DNA of 61,500 nt from CAYLHS01 sp964383535 (GTDB lineage Bacteria; Actinomycetota; Acidimicrobiia; Spongiisociales; UBA4744): assembly GCA_964383535.1 (NCBI GenBank), contig CAYLHS010000003.1, forward strand, positions 1-61,500, read 5' to 3'. Position numbers and translations under genes: made by a program. Below, in pieces: positions 7,880 to 17,395 of the stretch; position 1 is the stretch's first letter; each line of letters begins with the position of its first letter. A model generated the notes under the pieces. It saw only the letters and a list, made by a program, of their open reading frames with translations. It searched no databases and was not told the origin of the DNA.

Positions 7880-8824
7880 ATGCTCAATCCGAGAGAACTC
7901 CAGATCTTCCTCGCAGCAGCCGAAACCGAGAACTTCTCTGAAGCCGCCCGCCGGCTGAACATCTCACAACCGGCCATCTCGATGCAGATCAGGTCGCTCG
8001 AAGAGAAACTGGACATGCCGCTCTTCACGCGGACGGGAAGGCAGGTGACCCTGACGGACTCGGGCCGGGTTCTGGTCCCCATGGCGCGAGACGTCATCGA
8101 TAACACCATCCGTCTCGAAGAGGCGATGGCTTCGCTTCAAGGTGACGTTGTCGGGGTTCTCAAGCTCGGTTGCAGTACCGCCGCCGGCAAGTACGTGGTC
8201 CCTCGGTTGATGGCTGGCTTCCACACTCGCTACCCAAAAGTCGGACTCGTGTGCGATGTCTCTGGCCGGCGCGAAGCACTCCAAAGGCTGCGTGATGGAG
8301 AAGTACTCCTCGCGATGACGAGTCTCCGTGAACCGTACAAGGGCATCGAGTACCGGCCATTCCTGACAGATCGAATCGTCCTGATCGTTCCGCCAGATCA
8401 TCCATGGGCGGCGCTGGAGAGACCGCTGAAGCCGAAGGAGTTGCTGTCGGGCCAGTTCATTCTTCGTGAGTCCATGTCCGGAACTCGATCCGCCGTTGCG
8501 GAAGGGCTTTCGTGGCACGACATGTCCCTCGACGATCTCGAACGCGTCATGGTGCTCGGCAACTCGGAAGCGATCTGTGCAGCCGTGCAGGAGAAGATCG
8601 GCGTTGCGTTCGTCTCGACGTCCGTCGCTTGCGAAGCCACCAAGGCCGGCACGGTGGTCCCCGTGTCCATCGACGGCATGGATCTGACGACCACCCTCTA
8701 TCTAGCTCGCGACACCGACCGGCCGGCGACGCGCTCGCAGGCCGCATTCTGGGAGTTCGCGTTCGCGCCGGAGAACGAACACATCCGCACCAGGCCGAGC
8801 CTGCCAGCAGATCGAATCTGCTGA
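7880..8824 (+). CDS. LysR family transcriptional regulator
   Basis: This 314-residue protein has the LysR winged helix-turn-helix in residues 1-62 (FLAAAETENFSEAARRLNIS, then QPAISMQIRSLEEKLDMPLF and TLTDSGR) and an effector-binding domain from about residue 88 (VLKLGCSTAAGKYVVPRLM). The layout resembles CysB/CbbR-type regulators. An in-frame TTG lies two codons earlier; the ATG is preferred. The four-base gap to the EamA transporter gene suggests that it regulates or is cotranscribed with that exporter. The inducer is unknown. Confidence 0.92.
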   Translation: MLNPRELQIFLAAAETENFSEAARRLNISQPAISMQIRSLEEKLDMPLFTRTGRQVTLTDSGRVLVPMARDVIDNTIRLEEAMASLQGDVVGVLKLGCSTAAGKYVVPRLMAGFHTRYPKVGLVCDVSGRREALQRLRDGEVLLAMTSLREPYKGIEYRPFLTDRIVLIVPPDHPWAALERPLKPKELLSGQFILRESMSGTRSAVAEGLSWHDMSLDDLERVMVLGNSEAICAAVQEKIGVAFVSTSVACEATKAGTVVPVSIDGMDLTTTLYLARDTDRPATRSQAAFWEFAFAPENEHIRTRPSLPADRIC

Positions 8825-8828
8825 TCGG

Positions 8829-9680
8829 ATGAACCGATCCCGCCTTGTGCTGGTCGCTGTCATGGCGGCTCTCGCTGCCGCGTGGGGAACCATCCCCCTG
8901 ATCGTGCGATCGGTGCCCCTGTCTTCTCAGCAGCTCGCCGCGCTCAGGCTGTGGTTCGGTGCCTTGACAGTGCTGAGCATCTTGGCCGTCAGAGGGGATC
9001 TGCGGCTACGGCGCACCGACCCGATCGCGCGTATCGCCGGCCTTGGGGTACTCCTTGCGATCCACTGGGCGGCCTTCTTCTGGGCCATCGACACGACCAC
9101 CGTCGCCGTAGCCATCGTTGTCGTCTACCTGGGTCCGGTGGCGATCGCCGCGCTCTCCCCCAAGATCCTCGGGGAACCCCTCCGCGCTGGATCGGTCGTC
9201 GGTCTGGCCGTCGCGCTCGGCGGCGTGATTCTCGTTGCGCGTCCACACGGCGGGGCAACTGTCGAAGGAGTCGTCGCCGCGCTCATCGCAGCGGCGACAT
9301 TCGCTGCGATGGTCCTCATCGGCAAGCCCGCGGCCCAAGCAGTCGGCGGGTTGAAGCTGGCGGGACTGCAAATGACGGTCGCGGCGATCGCCTCGACCCC
9401 GTGGGCGGTGTCGGCACTCCCAGACATCCCATCACACTGGTGGCAGATCTCCGTCCTCGGGATCGGCCTCACCGGGGTAGGCCTGATGGTCTACTGGTCG
9501 CTGATCAGCATCCTGCCCGTCACGACCGTCGCGATCACCTCCTACATCGAACCGGCATCCGCAGTGATATGGGCAGCGGTTTTCCTCTCTGAGCCGGGTG
9601 ACCTCCTGTCATGGTTCGGAGTGGCATTGGTGATCGGCGCCGGCATCGCGACGGGAAGACCGGAAAGGCCCACGATCTAA
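8829..9680 (+). CDS. EamA/DMT family transporter
   Basis: This 283-residue integral membrane protein has ten predicted hydrophobic segments arranged as two EamA repeats (about residues 8-135 and 145-278). AAWGTIPLIVRSVPLS at the N-terminus and YIEPASAVIWAAVFLSEP in the second repeat are typical. Family members export metabolites or amino acids. It directly follows the LysR gene, an arrangement common for regulated exporters. The substrate is unknown. Confidence 0.9.
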   Translation: MNRSRLVLVAVMAALAAAWGTIPLIVRSVPLSSQQLAALRLWFGALTVLSILAVRGDLRLRRTDPIARIAGLGVLLAIHWAAFFWAIDTTTVAVAIVVVYLGPVAIAALSPKILGEPLRAGSVVGLAVALGGVILVARPHGGATVEGVVAALIAAATFAAMVLIGKPAAQAVGGLKLAGLQMTVAAIASTPWAVSALPDIPSHWWQISVLGIGLTGVGLMVYWSLISILPVTTVAITSYIEPASAVIWAAVFLSEPGDLLSWFGVALVIGAGIATGRPERPTI

Positions 9681-9690
9681 GCCGATCCGG

Positions 9691-9790
9691 GTTCTCAGTT
9701 GTCGGTTCTCAATTGTCGGCAGGAGGCTCGCCCCACGACCCGCGCTGCCACAGCGATGCCACCAGAAGCGAGAACCGACGACCGACAACG
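9691..9790. repeat. Decayed inverted repeat region, family 2 (GGTTCTC/GAGAACC type)
   Basis: Two 14-base tandem units (GTTCTCAGTTGTCG, then GTTCTCAATTGTCG) occupy 9691-9718. They are mirrored by CGAGAACCGACGACCGACAA at 9769-9788, so the two ends face each other. The spacer separates the convergent EamA and fadA genes. A similar GGTTCTCGG/CCGAGAACCGA arrangement recurs at 56738-56930. Confidence 0.6.
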
Positions 9791-9797
9791 AGGGGTA

Positions 9798-10943
9798 TCA
9801 GCCCCTCCTGAAGATGGCTGCGGCCCCCATGCCTCCGCCGATGCACATGCTCACAATGCCGTACTCGACGTCCCGACGCCTCATCTCGTGCAGCAGCGTC
9901 GCAGTGAGCTTGGCGCCGGTGCACCCCAGCGGGTGGCCGAGTGCAATCGCCCCACCGTTGACGTTCACCTTCTCGGGGTCGATGCCGAGCTCGCGTACGC
10001 AGTAGACGGCCTGGCTGGCAAAGGCCTCGTTCAGCTCGATGAGGCCGATATCGTCGAGGGACATCCCGGCTGCCTTGAGTGCTTTCGGAATGGCGACCGA
10101 CGGTCCGATGCCCATGATCGCCGGGTCCACCCCCGCAACCTGGAACGTGATGAGCTCCCCGAGCGGTTCGAAGCCCAGCTCGCTCGCTCGCTCCTTCGTC
10201 ATGAGAAGCTCGATGGCCGCGCCGTCGGACATCTGCGACGAGTTGCCTGCCGTCGATGTCCCGTTGACCTTGAACGCAGGCCTCAGCTTCGCGAGCCCGT
10301 CCAAGGTGCTCTCACGGGGCCCGTCGTCCGTGTCATACGTGAATTCCCTCCCGTCTGCTCGAACGGTCACCGGAATGATCTCATCGACGAACCTGCCCGC
10401 CTGCTGCGCAGCGACGGCCCGTCGCTGCGACTCGAGCGCAAAGCGGTCCTGCTCTTCTCGGCTCACGCTGAAGCGCTCGGCGACGTTCTCGCTGGTCATC
10501 CCCATCGACTCGTAGGCAGTGGGCATGTGCTCGGCCAGCCACGGGTTCGGCGCCGGCTTGTTGCCGCCCATGGGGACCATGGTCATCGACTCGACTCCGC
10601 CCGTCAGCACGATGTCAGAGAAGCCGGCGGAGATGTGCGCTGCCCCGGTCGCGAGCGTCTGCAGTCCGGAGCTGCAGAAGCGGTTCATCGTCATGGCCGG
10701 CGTCTCGAACGGGATGCCTGCCCTGAGCGCCGCGATCCTGCCCACGTTCATCCCCTGCTCACCTTCCGGCATGGCACATCCGATGATCACATCGTCGATC
10801 GACGCTGGATCGAGCTCGGGGGTGCGCTCCAGGAAGCCTTGGATGAGCAAGGCAAGCAGCTCATCGGGTCGGGTCTCTCGTAGCGACCCTTTGTACGCTT
10901 TGCCGACCGCTGTCCGGTAGGCGTGGGTGACGACAACGCTCAT
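9798..10943 (-). CDS. fadA: Acetyl-CoA acyltransferase (3-ketoacyl-CoA thiolase)
   Basis: This 381-residue thiolase has all catalytic elements: the nucleophile Cys in MTMNRFCSSGLQTL (about residue 90), GHPLGCTGAK with the catalytic His near residue 340, and a second Cys in SMCIGGGMGAA near residue 370. It cleaves 3-ketoacyl-CoA with CoA in the last step of beta-oxidation. It starts 15 bases after the stop of the fadN-type gene with GGGAAGCGAG as ribosome binding site, so the two subunits are cotranslated from one mRNA. Confidence 0.95.
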   Translation of the reverse strand: MSVVVTHAYRTAVGKAYKGSLRETRPDELLALLIQGFLERTPELDPASIDDVIIGCAMPEGEQGMNVGRIAALRAGIPFETPAMTMNRFCSSGLQTLATGAAHISAGFSDIVLTGGVESMTMVPMGGNKPAPNPWLAEHMPTAYESMGMTSENVAERFSVSREEQDRFALESQRRAVAAQQAGRFVDEIIPVTVRADGREFTYDTDDGPRESTLDGLAKLRPAFKVNGTSTAGNSSQMSDGAAIELLMTKERASELGFEPLGELITFQVAGVDPAIMGIGPSVAIPKALKAAGMSLDDIGLIELNEAFASQAVYCVRELGIDPEKVNVNGGAIALGHPLGCTGAKLTATLLHEMRRRDVEYGIVSMCIGGGMGAAAIFRRG

Positions 10944-10958
10944 GTGTTTCTCGCTTCC

Positions 10959-13346
10959 CTAGTTCCTCAGTGGTTTGCCGGTAGCCAGCATGTGCTGGAT
11001 TCGTTCGATCGTCTTCTCCTCGTGGCACAGCTCGAGGAACACCTCGCGCTCGAGGTCGAGCATCTCCTGTTCGGTGCGTTCGGTGCCCTGGGGAACGTCG
11101 CCTCCGCAGATCACGTATCCGAGCCGGCCGGCGAGGTGCTGGTCGTACTCGCTGATATACCCTCCGCCCCGCATACCGTGAGCCGCCACCTCGATCGCCG
11201 CTATCCCGTCCGTTCCCGGCACCTTCACGGTGCATGGCCGCGGCGGCCTGTAGCCACCGTCGACAAGAGCCAGTACGTCCTTCTTGGCGGCGGCGAGCAG
11301 CGTGTCCGGGTTCAAGTGGACTTTGTCCGTCGGCCGCAGGTAGCCGAGGTCCCTGGCTTCCTCCGCACTCGTTGACACCGTCCCCAAGCCGATCGTCCTG
11401 AAGATCTTCTCCATGAACGGGAAGAGGTTTGCGTTGACGCCGGAAGGTACGCTGCCGTAGTGGCGGAAGGCCATCTCTTTGCACCCTCCGCCTGCGGGGA
11501 TCACTCCGACGCCTAGTTCGACAAGTCCCAGGTACGTCTCTGCGGACGCTCGCACGAGGTCGCCGTGCATGACCGCTTCGCAACCACCCCCGAGCGCCAT
11601 TCCCCGTGGGGCGATGACCACAGGGCCCTTGCAGTATTTCACCCTCATGTAGGCGTTCTGGATGCCGGCGACAGCCCCTTCGAGTTCGTCCCACATGTTC
11701 GACATGGCCAACATGCCGACGAGTCCGATGTTGGCCCCGACCGAGAAGTTGGCGGCTTCACTCCCCACGACGAGACCGACCAGCTCGCCGCTGTCGACCT
11801 TGTCCAATGCCGTGTTGAGCATCTCGATGATCTGCGCGTCGATCGAATTCATCTTGGTGTGGAACTCGACGAGCCCGACGCCATCGCCCATGTCGTAGAG
11901 CGTCGCGCCGTCGTTGTGCTCCATGGCCACGAGATCGGCGATCGTGACGATGCCCTCCATCCCCGGGGCAGGCAGGTACCCACTGGCGTTGACGTCCCAG
12001 TAGTGGAGGACACCGTTGCGTCGCACGTACCAGGTGCCGTCCGACTCTGCGAGCATCGTGTCGACGACGGTTGGCACCGCCATGCCTTCGTCTCGCATGC
12101 GCTTGACGGATGCTTCGACGCCAATGGCGTCCCATGCCTCGAACGGGCCGAGGTCGTAGTTGAAACCCCATCGAATCGCTCGGTCGATGTTGACGAGGTC
12201 ATCCGCGATGACTCCGAGCAGGTCGGCCGAGTAGATGCAAGTTTCGGCGGTCGTCTTCCACGCGAGCTGGCCGGCGACATCGTCGTACCAGACCATTTCG
12301 CGCACTCGGTCCCTGACATCGTCGAGGTTGCGGGCAGCCCCGATCGAGTCGTAGCGCACCTTTGGCTGCGATTCATACTCCAACGTGTCGAAGTTCAGAA
12401 CAAGGATCTCGCTGCGTCCGTCGGCGCCACGGGTCTTCTTGTAGAAGCCGGCGCCGGTCTTCTGACCGAGGTCGCCCCGCTCCACGAGTGCTTCCAGGAC
12501 GGCCGGGGGGGCGAATCGTTCGCGCCACGGATCGTCGTCGGAGCCGTCAGCGATGGTACGCAGCACGTGAACCATCGTGTCGAGTCCAACCACATCTGAC
12601 GTGCGGAAGATGGCCGACTTGGGGCGGCCCATGGCAGGGCCGAGGATCTTGTCGACTTCGGTTACGCCCAGCCCGAGTTCCGACATCCAGTGGAATGCCG
12701 AGGTCATGGCGAACGTGCCGATGCGGTTGCCCACGAAATTGGGGGTGTCTTTGCCATAGACGATGCCCTTGCCGAGAACATCCGAGCCGAAGTCGGCCAT
12801 CGCTGCCAGGACATCGGGGTCGGTGTCGACGCTCGGCACCAGTTCGAGCAGGTGCAGGTAGCGGACCGGGTTGAAGAAGTGGGTGACGAGGAAGTTGCGC
12901 CGGAAGTCGTCGCTTCTCCCTTCTGCCATGGCCGCCACCGACAGACCCGAGGTGTTGGAGGAGACGATCGTCCCCGGTGTGCGGTGTTCGTCGACCATGG
13001 CGAACACCTTCTGTTTGATGTCTAGCCGCTCCACGACTACTTCGACGATCCAGTCGACTTCGCCCAGCTTGTCGATGTCGTCCTCGTAGTTGCAGGCGGT
13101 CACAAGGGGTGCGAGGTCCTTGCGGTACAGCAGCGCAGGCTTGGCTCGCTGCATCGACTCCAGCCCCGCGTTCGAGATGCGGTTTCGCACGTCGGCGAGT
13201 GTGAGACCCTTCGCCTTCTCGGCGTCGGTCAGCTCACCCGGTGCGATGTCGAACAGGTAGGAGGGGATGCCTGCGTTTGCGAGCTGGGCGGCGATGCCCT
13301 GCCCCATGACTCCCGATCCCAGTACTGCCACTCGGCTGATGCCCAT
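10959..13346 (-). CDS. fadN: 3-hydroxyacyl-CoA dehydrogenase / enoyl-CoA hydratase, FadN-type
   Basis: This 795-residue two-enzyme protein has its dehydrogenase domain first: NAD motif VLGSGVMGQGIAAQLA at residue 7, catalytic His in VTHFFNPVRYLHLLE near residue 152, and a C-terminal dehydrogenase domain to about 400. A crotonase domain follows (RGMALGGGCEAVMHGDLV, then YLGLVELGVGVIPAGGG) with both hydratase Glu residues. This order and length match Bacillus FadN, not E. coli FadB. The ATG at 13346 has GGAGGACCG before it. The protein performs the hydration and NAD-dependent oxidation steps ahead of the adjacent thiolase. Confidence 0.94.
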   Translation of the reverse strand: MGISRVAVLGSGVMGQGIAAQLANAGIPSYLFDIAPGELTDAEKAKGLTLADVRNRISNAGLESMQRAKPALLYRKDLAPLVTACNYEDDIDKLGEVDWIVEVVVERLDIKQKVFAMVDEHRTPGTIVSSNTSGLSVAAMAEGRSDDFRRNFLVTHFFNPVRYLHLLELVPSVDTDPDVLAAMADFGSDVLGKGIVYGKDTPNFVGNRIGTFAMTSAFHWMSELGLGVTEVDKILGPAMGRPKSAIFRTSDVVGLDTMVHVLRTIADGSDDDPWRERFAPPAVLEALVERGDLGQKTGAGFYKKTRGADGRSEILVLNFDTLEYESQPKVRYDSIGAARNLDDVRDRVREMVWYDDVAGQLAWKTTAETCIYSADLLGVIADDLVNIDRAIRWGFNYDLGPFEAWDAIGVEASVKRMRDEGMAVPTVVDTMLAESDGTWYVRRNGVLHYWDVNASGYLPAPGMEGIVTIADLVAMEHNDGATLYDMGDGVGLVEFHTKMNSIDAQIIEMLNTALDKVDSGELVGLVVGSEAANFSVGANIGLVGMLAMSNMWDELEGAVAGIQNAYMRVKYCKGPVVIAPRGMALGGGCEAVMHGDLVRASAETYLGLVELGVGVIPAGGGCKEMAFRHYGSVPSGVNANLFPFMEKIFRTIGLGTVSTSAEEARDLGYLRPTDKVHLNPDTLLAAAKKDVLALVDGGYRPPRPCTVKVPGTDGIAAIEVAAHGMRGGGYISEYDQHLAGRLGYVICGGDVPQGTERTEQEMLDLEREVFLELCHEEKTIERIQHMLATGKPLRN

Positions 13347-13531
13347 CGGTCCTCCACGATCAGATGCCCCAACACTATCGAAGTTTTCGAGCACCACGTT
13401 CGCGACAGCAAGCAACGGCGGGCAAGGCCCGCCGCCAGACAGCTCACAGCTGTTCAGCTGTTCGGCTATACAGCAGTCGCCTCCAGCCTCCAGGAAGACG
13501 CGACCATATCTCTCGCGAGACCGCTGGCCGA

Positions 13532-13619
13532 CGGTTTCCTCCCCCAGCGAACGACGTGAGCGTTGGGGGAGGTGGACTCGGCCGTCAGGCCGAGGACGGA
13601 GGGGGCGGTTCCCACCAAC
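13532..13619. repeat. Dispersed palindromic repeat, family 1, copy B
   Basis: This 88-base element lies between the fadN start and the S41 peptidase stop. CCTCCCCCAGCG pairs with CGTTGGGGGAGG, and GACTCGGCC pairs loosely with GGCCGAGGAC. The flanks CGGTTTCCTCC and GGACGGAGGGGGCGGT are shared with copy A at 6591-6680. The surrounding 280-base spacer holds no gene. Confidence 0.7.
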
Positions 13620-13625
13620 CGGGAT

Positions 13626-14780
13626 CTACCTACAGGAAGGTTGGGCTTCCAGCCAGGCGAGTGCGGCATCGAGAACGCGGTCGCCACTGTCGGTCGGCAG
13701 GACGGCAACCAGCTGGTCCGGGACGATGGGACCGTCGTAGAGGCTACCGAGACGATCCTGCGCCTCACCGCCGGTGATCACGATCGTCGATCCGTCGGCG
13801 AGCAGGACCGGAGCATTGCCCGTGGGTACGCCGTAGCTGCTCGTGGAGCCGAACGTTCGGGTGCCGGGTCGCCCCAGAAACGCCACCAGGACACCCTCAC
13901 TGGCGCTGGCGGTGCCGTAGGAGATGAGCACCGCCACAGGGGCATCAGAGTCATGCACGACGTAGGGATCTGTAACCACCGACGCCTCCTTGGTCGCCTC
14001 GACCAGGGCGGAAGGGGAACCGGCCGGAGTCTCAATACCGACGAACGGCGCACCGTTGACATACAACAGGCCGTCCTCATAGCTGAACTCCCCGTGTGCA
14101 GCAGGCCCAACGTACGAGAGGAACGTCCCAGATCCGAGCAGGGGTGCAACGGCCAACAAGAACGGCTCGATGGTCTCCCCACCGGTGGTTCGCAGGTCGA
14201 CCACCCATCCACACACCGGGTCCGTCTCGTCGGCTGCACGCAACAAGCTTTGGACCTGGGTCGCGTAGGTGGTCCACTGATCCGACAGGACGCCAGGCAG
14301 GGGAGTGAGCACCACCTCCCCGATCGCAGCTCCCGTATCCAACTCGATGCGGCCGCCATACGGCGGGTCAGTGTGCACCACTGTCCCGAGCGAAGCCTCC
14401 TGGTACGGCCGAAGGAACGTGTGGTTGGCACCCGTTGCTCGCAGGGCCTCGCGGATCGCCGTATAGGCGCCGACCTGGGATGGATTCGCTTCCACCAGGC
14501 CCATGGCGTCAGAACGTATCGGACCCCAATCGACCTCGTCCGTCTTGTAGTAGTACTCCTCGGCCAAGTCGATCGCGTCGGCCACATACGCCACCCAGTC
14601 GATCCCAGACGTCGTCGAGGTGACCGCTGTGGTGCTGGTTGTCGCGGCCGACCCGGTCGTCGTAGGCGCCCTTGTGGACGAGGCTGGGTGGTTCACGCAT
14701 GCGGCGAGTATGCACACCAGCCAGCAGCACAGAAGAACTACACCACGCCTGGTCGACACTTCGGACCGAAGGCTACTCAC
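13626..14780 (-). CDS. S41 family peptidase-like lipoprotein
   Basis: This 384-residue protein has an N-terminal signal peptide ending in the lipobox LAAC (Cys near residue 28). A Thr/Ser-rich linker to about residue 58 is typical of surface lipoproteins. The S41 (C-terminal processing / tricorn-like) core is seen in VVDLRTTGGETIEPFL near residue 190 and in VLISYGTASASEGVLVAF near residue 285, where TASASE contains the expected nucleophile Ser. The start is a GTG; a second GTG seven codons later is also possible. It follows dnaB on the same strand. The substrate is unknown. Confidence 0.82.
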   Translation of the reverse strand: MSSLRSEVSTRRGVVLLCCWLVCILAACVNHPASSTRAPTTTGSAATTSTTAVTSTTSGIDWVAYVADAIDLAEEYYYKTDEVDWGPIRSDAMGLVEANPSQVGAYTAIREALRATGANHTFLRPYQEASLGTVVHTDPPYGGRIELDTGAAIGEVVLTPLPGVLSDQWTTYATQVQSLLRAADETDPVCGWVVDLRTTGGETIEPFLLAVAPLLGSGTFLSYVGPAAHGEFSYEDGLLYVNGAPFVGIETPAGSPSALVEATKEASVVTDPYVVHDSDAPVAVLISYGTASASEGVLVAFLGRPGTRTFGSTSSYGVPTGNAPVLLADGSTIVITGGEAQDRLGSLYDGPIVPDQLVAVLPTDSGDRVLDAALAWLEAQPSCR

Positions 14781-14846
14781 TGGAGAATCGACCTGGTGAC
14801 TTATGCCAGCCGAAAGCGGTACGCGGTACGAAGGTACCAGGTACGG

Positions 14847-14866
14847 GCGCAGCCTTCGGGCTGCGC
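14847..14866 (-). terminator. Hairpin directly after the dnaB stop, possible terminator
   Basis: GCGCAGCC and GGCTGCGC form a perfect 8-bp stem with the tetraloop TTCG on the plus strand (CGAA on the coding strand), one base past the dnaB stop codon. It is followed on the coding strand by repeated GGTAC units but no T-run, so it is at best an actinobacterial I-shaped terminator. Confidence 0.5.
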
Positions 14867-14867
14867 T

Positions 14868-16232
14868 CTACACCACATCCCGGCCGAGGTCGGAGAACAG
14901 CGTGAACTCGGGAAGGAACGTCATCTGCACCATGCCGGTCGATCCGCTTCGATGCTTCGCCACAATCACTTCCGCCAGCCCTTTCGCGTCCTGAGCCTCC
15001 GGGTGGTAGTACTCGTGGCGGTAGATGAACATGACGATGTCGGCATCCTGTTCGATAGCCCCCGATTCCCGCAAGTCGCCCAGGCGAGGGCGCTTGTCCT
15101 CTCGTGATTCCAGACTGCGGTTCAGCTGCGAAACGGCGAGGATCGGCACGTCGAGTTCTCGCGCGAGGTTCTTCAACGATCGTGATATCTCTGCGATCTC
15201 CTGTTGACGATTCTCTCTCGCCAAACCCTGCATGAGTTGGAGGTAGTCGATGATGATCAGCTGGAGGCCGTGAGCTCGTCGCAGACGTCGGCTCTTCGCA
15301 CGAATGTCGGTGACGGTGAGCTGCGGCGAGTCGTCGATGTACACCGGAATCTGATACATCTTGGACGCAGCATGAACGACCTTCTGCCACAGCTGCGGCC
15401 CGAGCTGCCCCGTGCGGAGCTTCATCGAGTCGACTCTGCCGGTGGAGCACAGCAGACGCTGCACGATCTCCTCTCTGCTCATCTCGAGTGAGAAGATCGC
15501 CACGGTGCCACCGGTCATGGCCACGTTCGTCGCGATGTTGGACACGAGCGTGCTCTTTCCCATTGACGGACGAGATGCCACGACGACGAGGTTGGCCGCC
15601 TGAAGGCCACCGAGCTTCTTGTCGAGGTCTCTGAAGCCGGTCGCCAACCCCGTCAGCTCCGACCCGCGGGCTTCCATCTCTTCGATGGTCTCGAGCGCGC
15701 CGTGCAGAAGCGGGCTCATCGGCACGAGACCATCACCGACACGACGCTCTGCAACACGGAGAACTGTCTGCTCGGCCTGATCCAGGACCACCGAGATCTC
15801 CTCGTCCGTCATGATGGCGAGGTCTCCGAGCACCCCACCCGCATGGATGAGTCTTCGGCGGAGGCCGTGTTCCTCAACGATTCCCGCGTAGTACTCGATG
15901 TTCGACGCCGTCGGGACGGCGTCCATCACATCGGAGAGGTAGCCGGCGCCTCCGATCCGATCGAGTTCACCTTTTCGATGCAATGCATCGGAAACCGTCA
16001 GAGCGTCGATCGGCTGGTTTGCGTTGTACAGATCGACGATCGCTTCGAAGATCGCCTGGTGCGCTGGCACGTAGAAGTCGTCAGGCTCCAGCTTGTCCAT
16101 GACGAGGTTTGCGGCCTCGGCGGACAGCATGATCGCTCCCAGCACCGACTCCTCCGCCTCCCGGTTGTGAGGGGCGACCCGCATTCTGCGGACTGATCCG
16201 CTTGGTGCGGGCGAGGTGAGACGATCGGTCAT
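14868..16232 (-). CDS. dnaB: Replicative DNA helicase DnaB
   Basis: This 454-residue protein has the DnaB N-terminal primase-interaction domain (PHNREAEESVLGAIMLS near residue 21). The RecA-like ATPase has Walker A ASRPSMGKSTL near residue 225, Walker B LIIIDYLQLM near residue 335, and AVSQLNRSLE with the H3/H4 region. It has no intein. DnaB unwinds DNA ahead of the replication fork. It is the last gene of the rpsF-ssb-rpsR-rplI-dnaB operon, with its start one base past the rplI stop. Confidence 0.97.
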   Translation of the reverse strand: MTDRLTSPAPSGSVRRMRVAPHNREAEESVLGAIMLSAEAANLVMDKLEPDDFYVPAHQAIFEAIVDLYNANQPIDALTVSDALHRKGELDRIGGAGYLSDVMDAVPTASNIEYYAGIVEEHGLRRRLIHAGGVLGDLAIMTDEEISVVLDQAEQTVLRVAERRVGDGLVPMSPLLHGALETIEEMEARGSELTGLATGFRDLDKKLGGLQAANLVVVASRPSMGKSTLVSNIATNVAMTGGTVAIFSLEMSREEIVQRLLCSTGRVDSMKLRTGQLGPQLWQKVVHAASKMYQIPVYIDDSPQLTVTDIRAKSRRLRRAHGLQLIIIDYLQLMQGLARENRQQEIAEISRSLKNLARELDVPILAVSQLNRSLESREDKRPRLGDLRESGAIEQDADIVMFIYRHEYYHPEAQDAKGLAEVIVAKHRSGSTGMVQMTFLPEFTLFSDLGRDVV

Positions 16233-16233
16233 G

Positions 16234-16680
16234 CTATGCGGGGATCACATCCAGAGAAAGCGGGAACTCCACATCGGCGTGAAGCTTCACGCGAATCTCG
16301 TACAGGCCGATGCTCTTGATCGGCTCGGTCAGGTGAATCTGGCCCTTGTCCAACTCGACGCCTGTGAACTTCTGGACACCTTCGACGATATCGGTCTGGG
16401 TCACGGAGCCGAACAGCCGGCCTTCGTCACCGGCGCGTGCTGCGACCACCACTCGCGTGCCCACGAGCGTCTTGGCAACCGATTCGGCCTCCTCGAACGC
16501 ACGACGATCCGCCTCCCTACGGGTCCGCTGCAACGCCTCGGCGCTCTTGAGCGCGCCAGCACTCGCTTTGACGGCGAGGTGCTTCGGAAGCAGGTAGTTG
16601 CGGCCGTAGCCTTCGGAGACCTCGACGACATCTCCTTTCACGCCCAGCTGGGGCACATCGGAAATGAGTATGAGCTTCAT
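16234..16680 (-). CDS. rplI: 50S ribosomal protein L9
   Basis: This 148-residue protein has the family N-terminus MKLILISDVPQLGVKGDVVEVSEGYGRNYLLPK, shown here by its core GVKGDVVEVSEGYGRNYLLP. A long connecting helix and the C-terminal RNA-binding domain follow. It binds 23S rRNA near the L1 stalk. The ATG overlaps the rpsR stop (ATGA), so the two are translationally coupled. Confidence 0.97.
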   Translation of the reverse strand: MKLILISDVPQLGVKGDVVEVSEGYGRNYLLPKHLAVKASAGALKSAEALQRTRREADRRAFEEAESVAKTLVGTRVVVAARAGDEGRLFGSVTQTDIVEGVQKFTGVELDKGQIHLTEPIKSIGLYEIRVKLHADVEFPLSLDVIPA

Positions 16681-16940
16681 CGCTTGATGTAGGGCAGGAT
16701 GGCCATCTCACGGGCGTTGCGGATCGCCCGAGCAACCTTGCGCTGATGCTGCGCGCAGTTCCCCGTCACCCGCCGAGCCCTGATCTTGGCGCGGTCGGAC
16801 ATGTAGTTGCGGAGCAGCGCCACATCCTTGTAGTCGATGTAGTCAATCTTCTCCTTGCAGAAGTAGCAGGGCTTCGGCTTGCGCTGTCGCAGGTTCGCCT
16901 GCTGCGTCCTCCGGCGCGAGCCTTTCGGTTTCTGTGCCAT
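16677..16940 (-). CDS. rpsR: 30S ribosomal protein S18, zinc-ligand form
   Basis: This 87-residue S18 has the rRNA-binding core DYKDVALLRNYMSDRAKI and HQRKVARAIRNAREMAILPY. CYFC near residues 25-28 and CAQH near residue 63 supply a Cys2-Cys-His set, so this is the C+ form expected to bind zinc. It partners S6 in the small subunit. It lies between ssb and rplI. Confidence 0.97.
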   Translation of the reverse strand: MAQKPKGSRRRTQQANLRQRKPKPCYFCKEKIDYIDYKDVALLRNYMSDRAKIRARRVTGNCAQHQRKVARAIRNAREMAILPYIKR

Positions 16941-16951
16941 GTGTGTCCTCT

Positions 16952-17395
16952 CTAGAAAGGCGCCTCGTCGGGGCCGTAGCTCTCCCGAGCGACCGGCGCG
17001 GCCGGCGCCGGCTTCGAGCTGCCCCAGTCTCCGCCGTCCCGTGCGGTCTTGGTGACCGATGCAGTCGCCCAGCGGAGGGATGGACCGATCTCGTCGATAC
17101 GAAGCTCGACGACTGAGCGTTTGTCACCCTCCTGGGTCTCCCACTGCCGCTGCTCGAGGCTGCCGGCAACGATGACCCGCGTGCCCTTCTGCAATGATTC
17201 GGCGGCGTTCTCGGCAGCTTCACGCCACAGCGTGCCGCCGAAGAAGCTCGTCTGCTCCTGCCACTCGCCGCTCTGGTCACGCCATCTCCTGTTGACCGCG
17301 ACCCGAATCTTGGCCATCGCGACGCCGGATGGGGTGAAGCGAAGCTCGGGGTCCTCGACGAGGTTGCCGATGAGGGTCACGTTGTTGGTCGCCAT
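16952..17395 (-). CDS. ssb: Single-stranded DNA-binding protein
   Basis: This 147-residue SSB has an OB fold in residues 1-110 (NVTLIGNLVEDPELRFTPSG; FFGGTLWREAAENAAESLQK) and a short Gly/Pro/Ala tail ending YGPDEAPF. The final acidic-Pro-Phe motif is the usual docking tip for repair and replication partners. The ATG at 17395 is preceded by GGAGAGAG and begins at MATNNVTLIGNL. The protein is shorter than most actinobacterial SSBs because the linker is brief. It is placed in the ribosomal/dnaB operon as usual. Confidence 0.96.
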   Translation of the reverse strand: MATNNVTLIGNLVEDPELRFTPSGVAMAKIRVAVNRRWRDQSGEWQEQTSFFGGTLWREAAENAAESLQKGTRVIVAGSLEQRQWETQEGDKRSVVELRIDEIGPSLRWATASVTKTARDGGDWGSSKPAPAAPVARESYGPDEAPF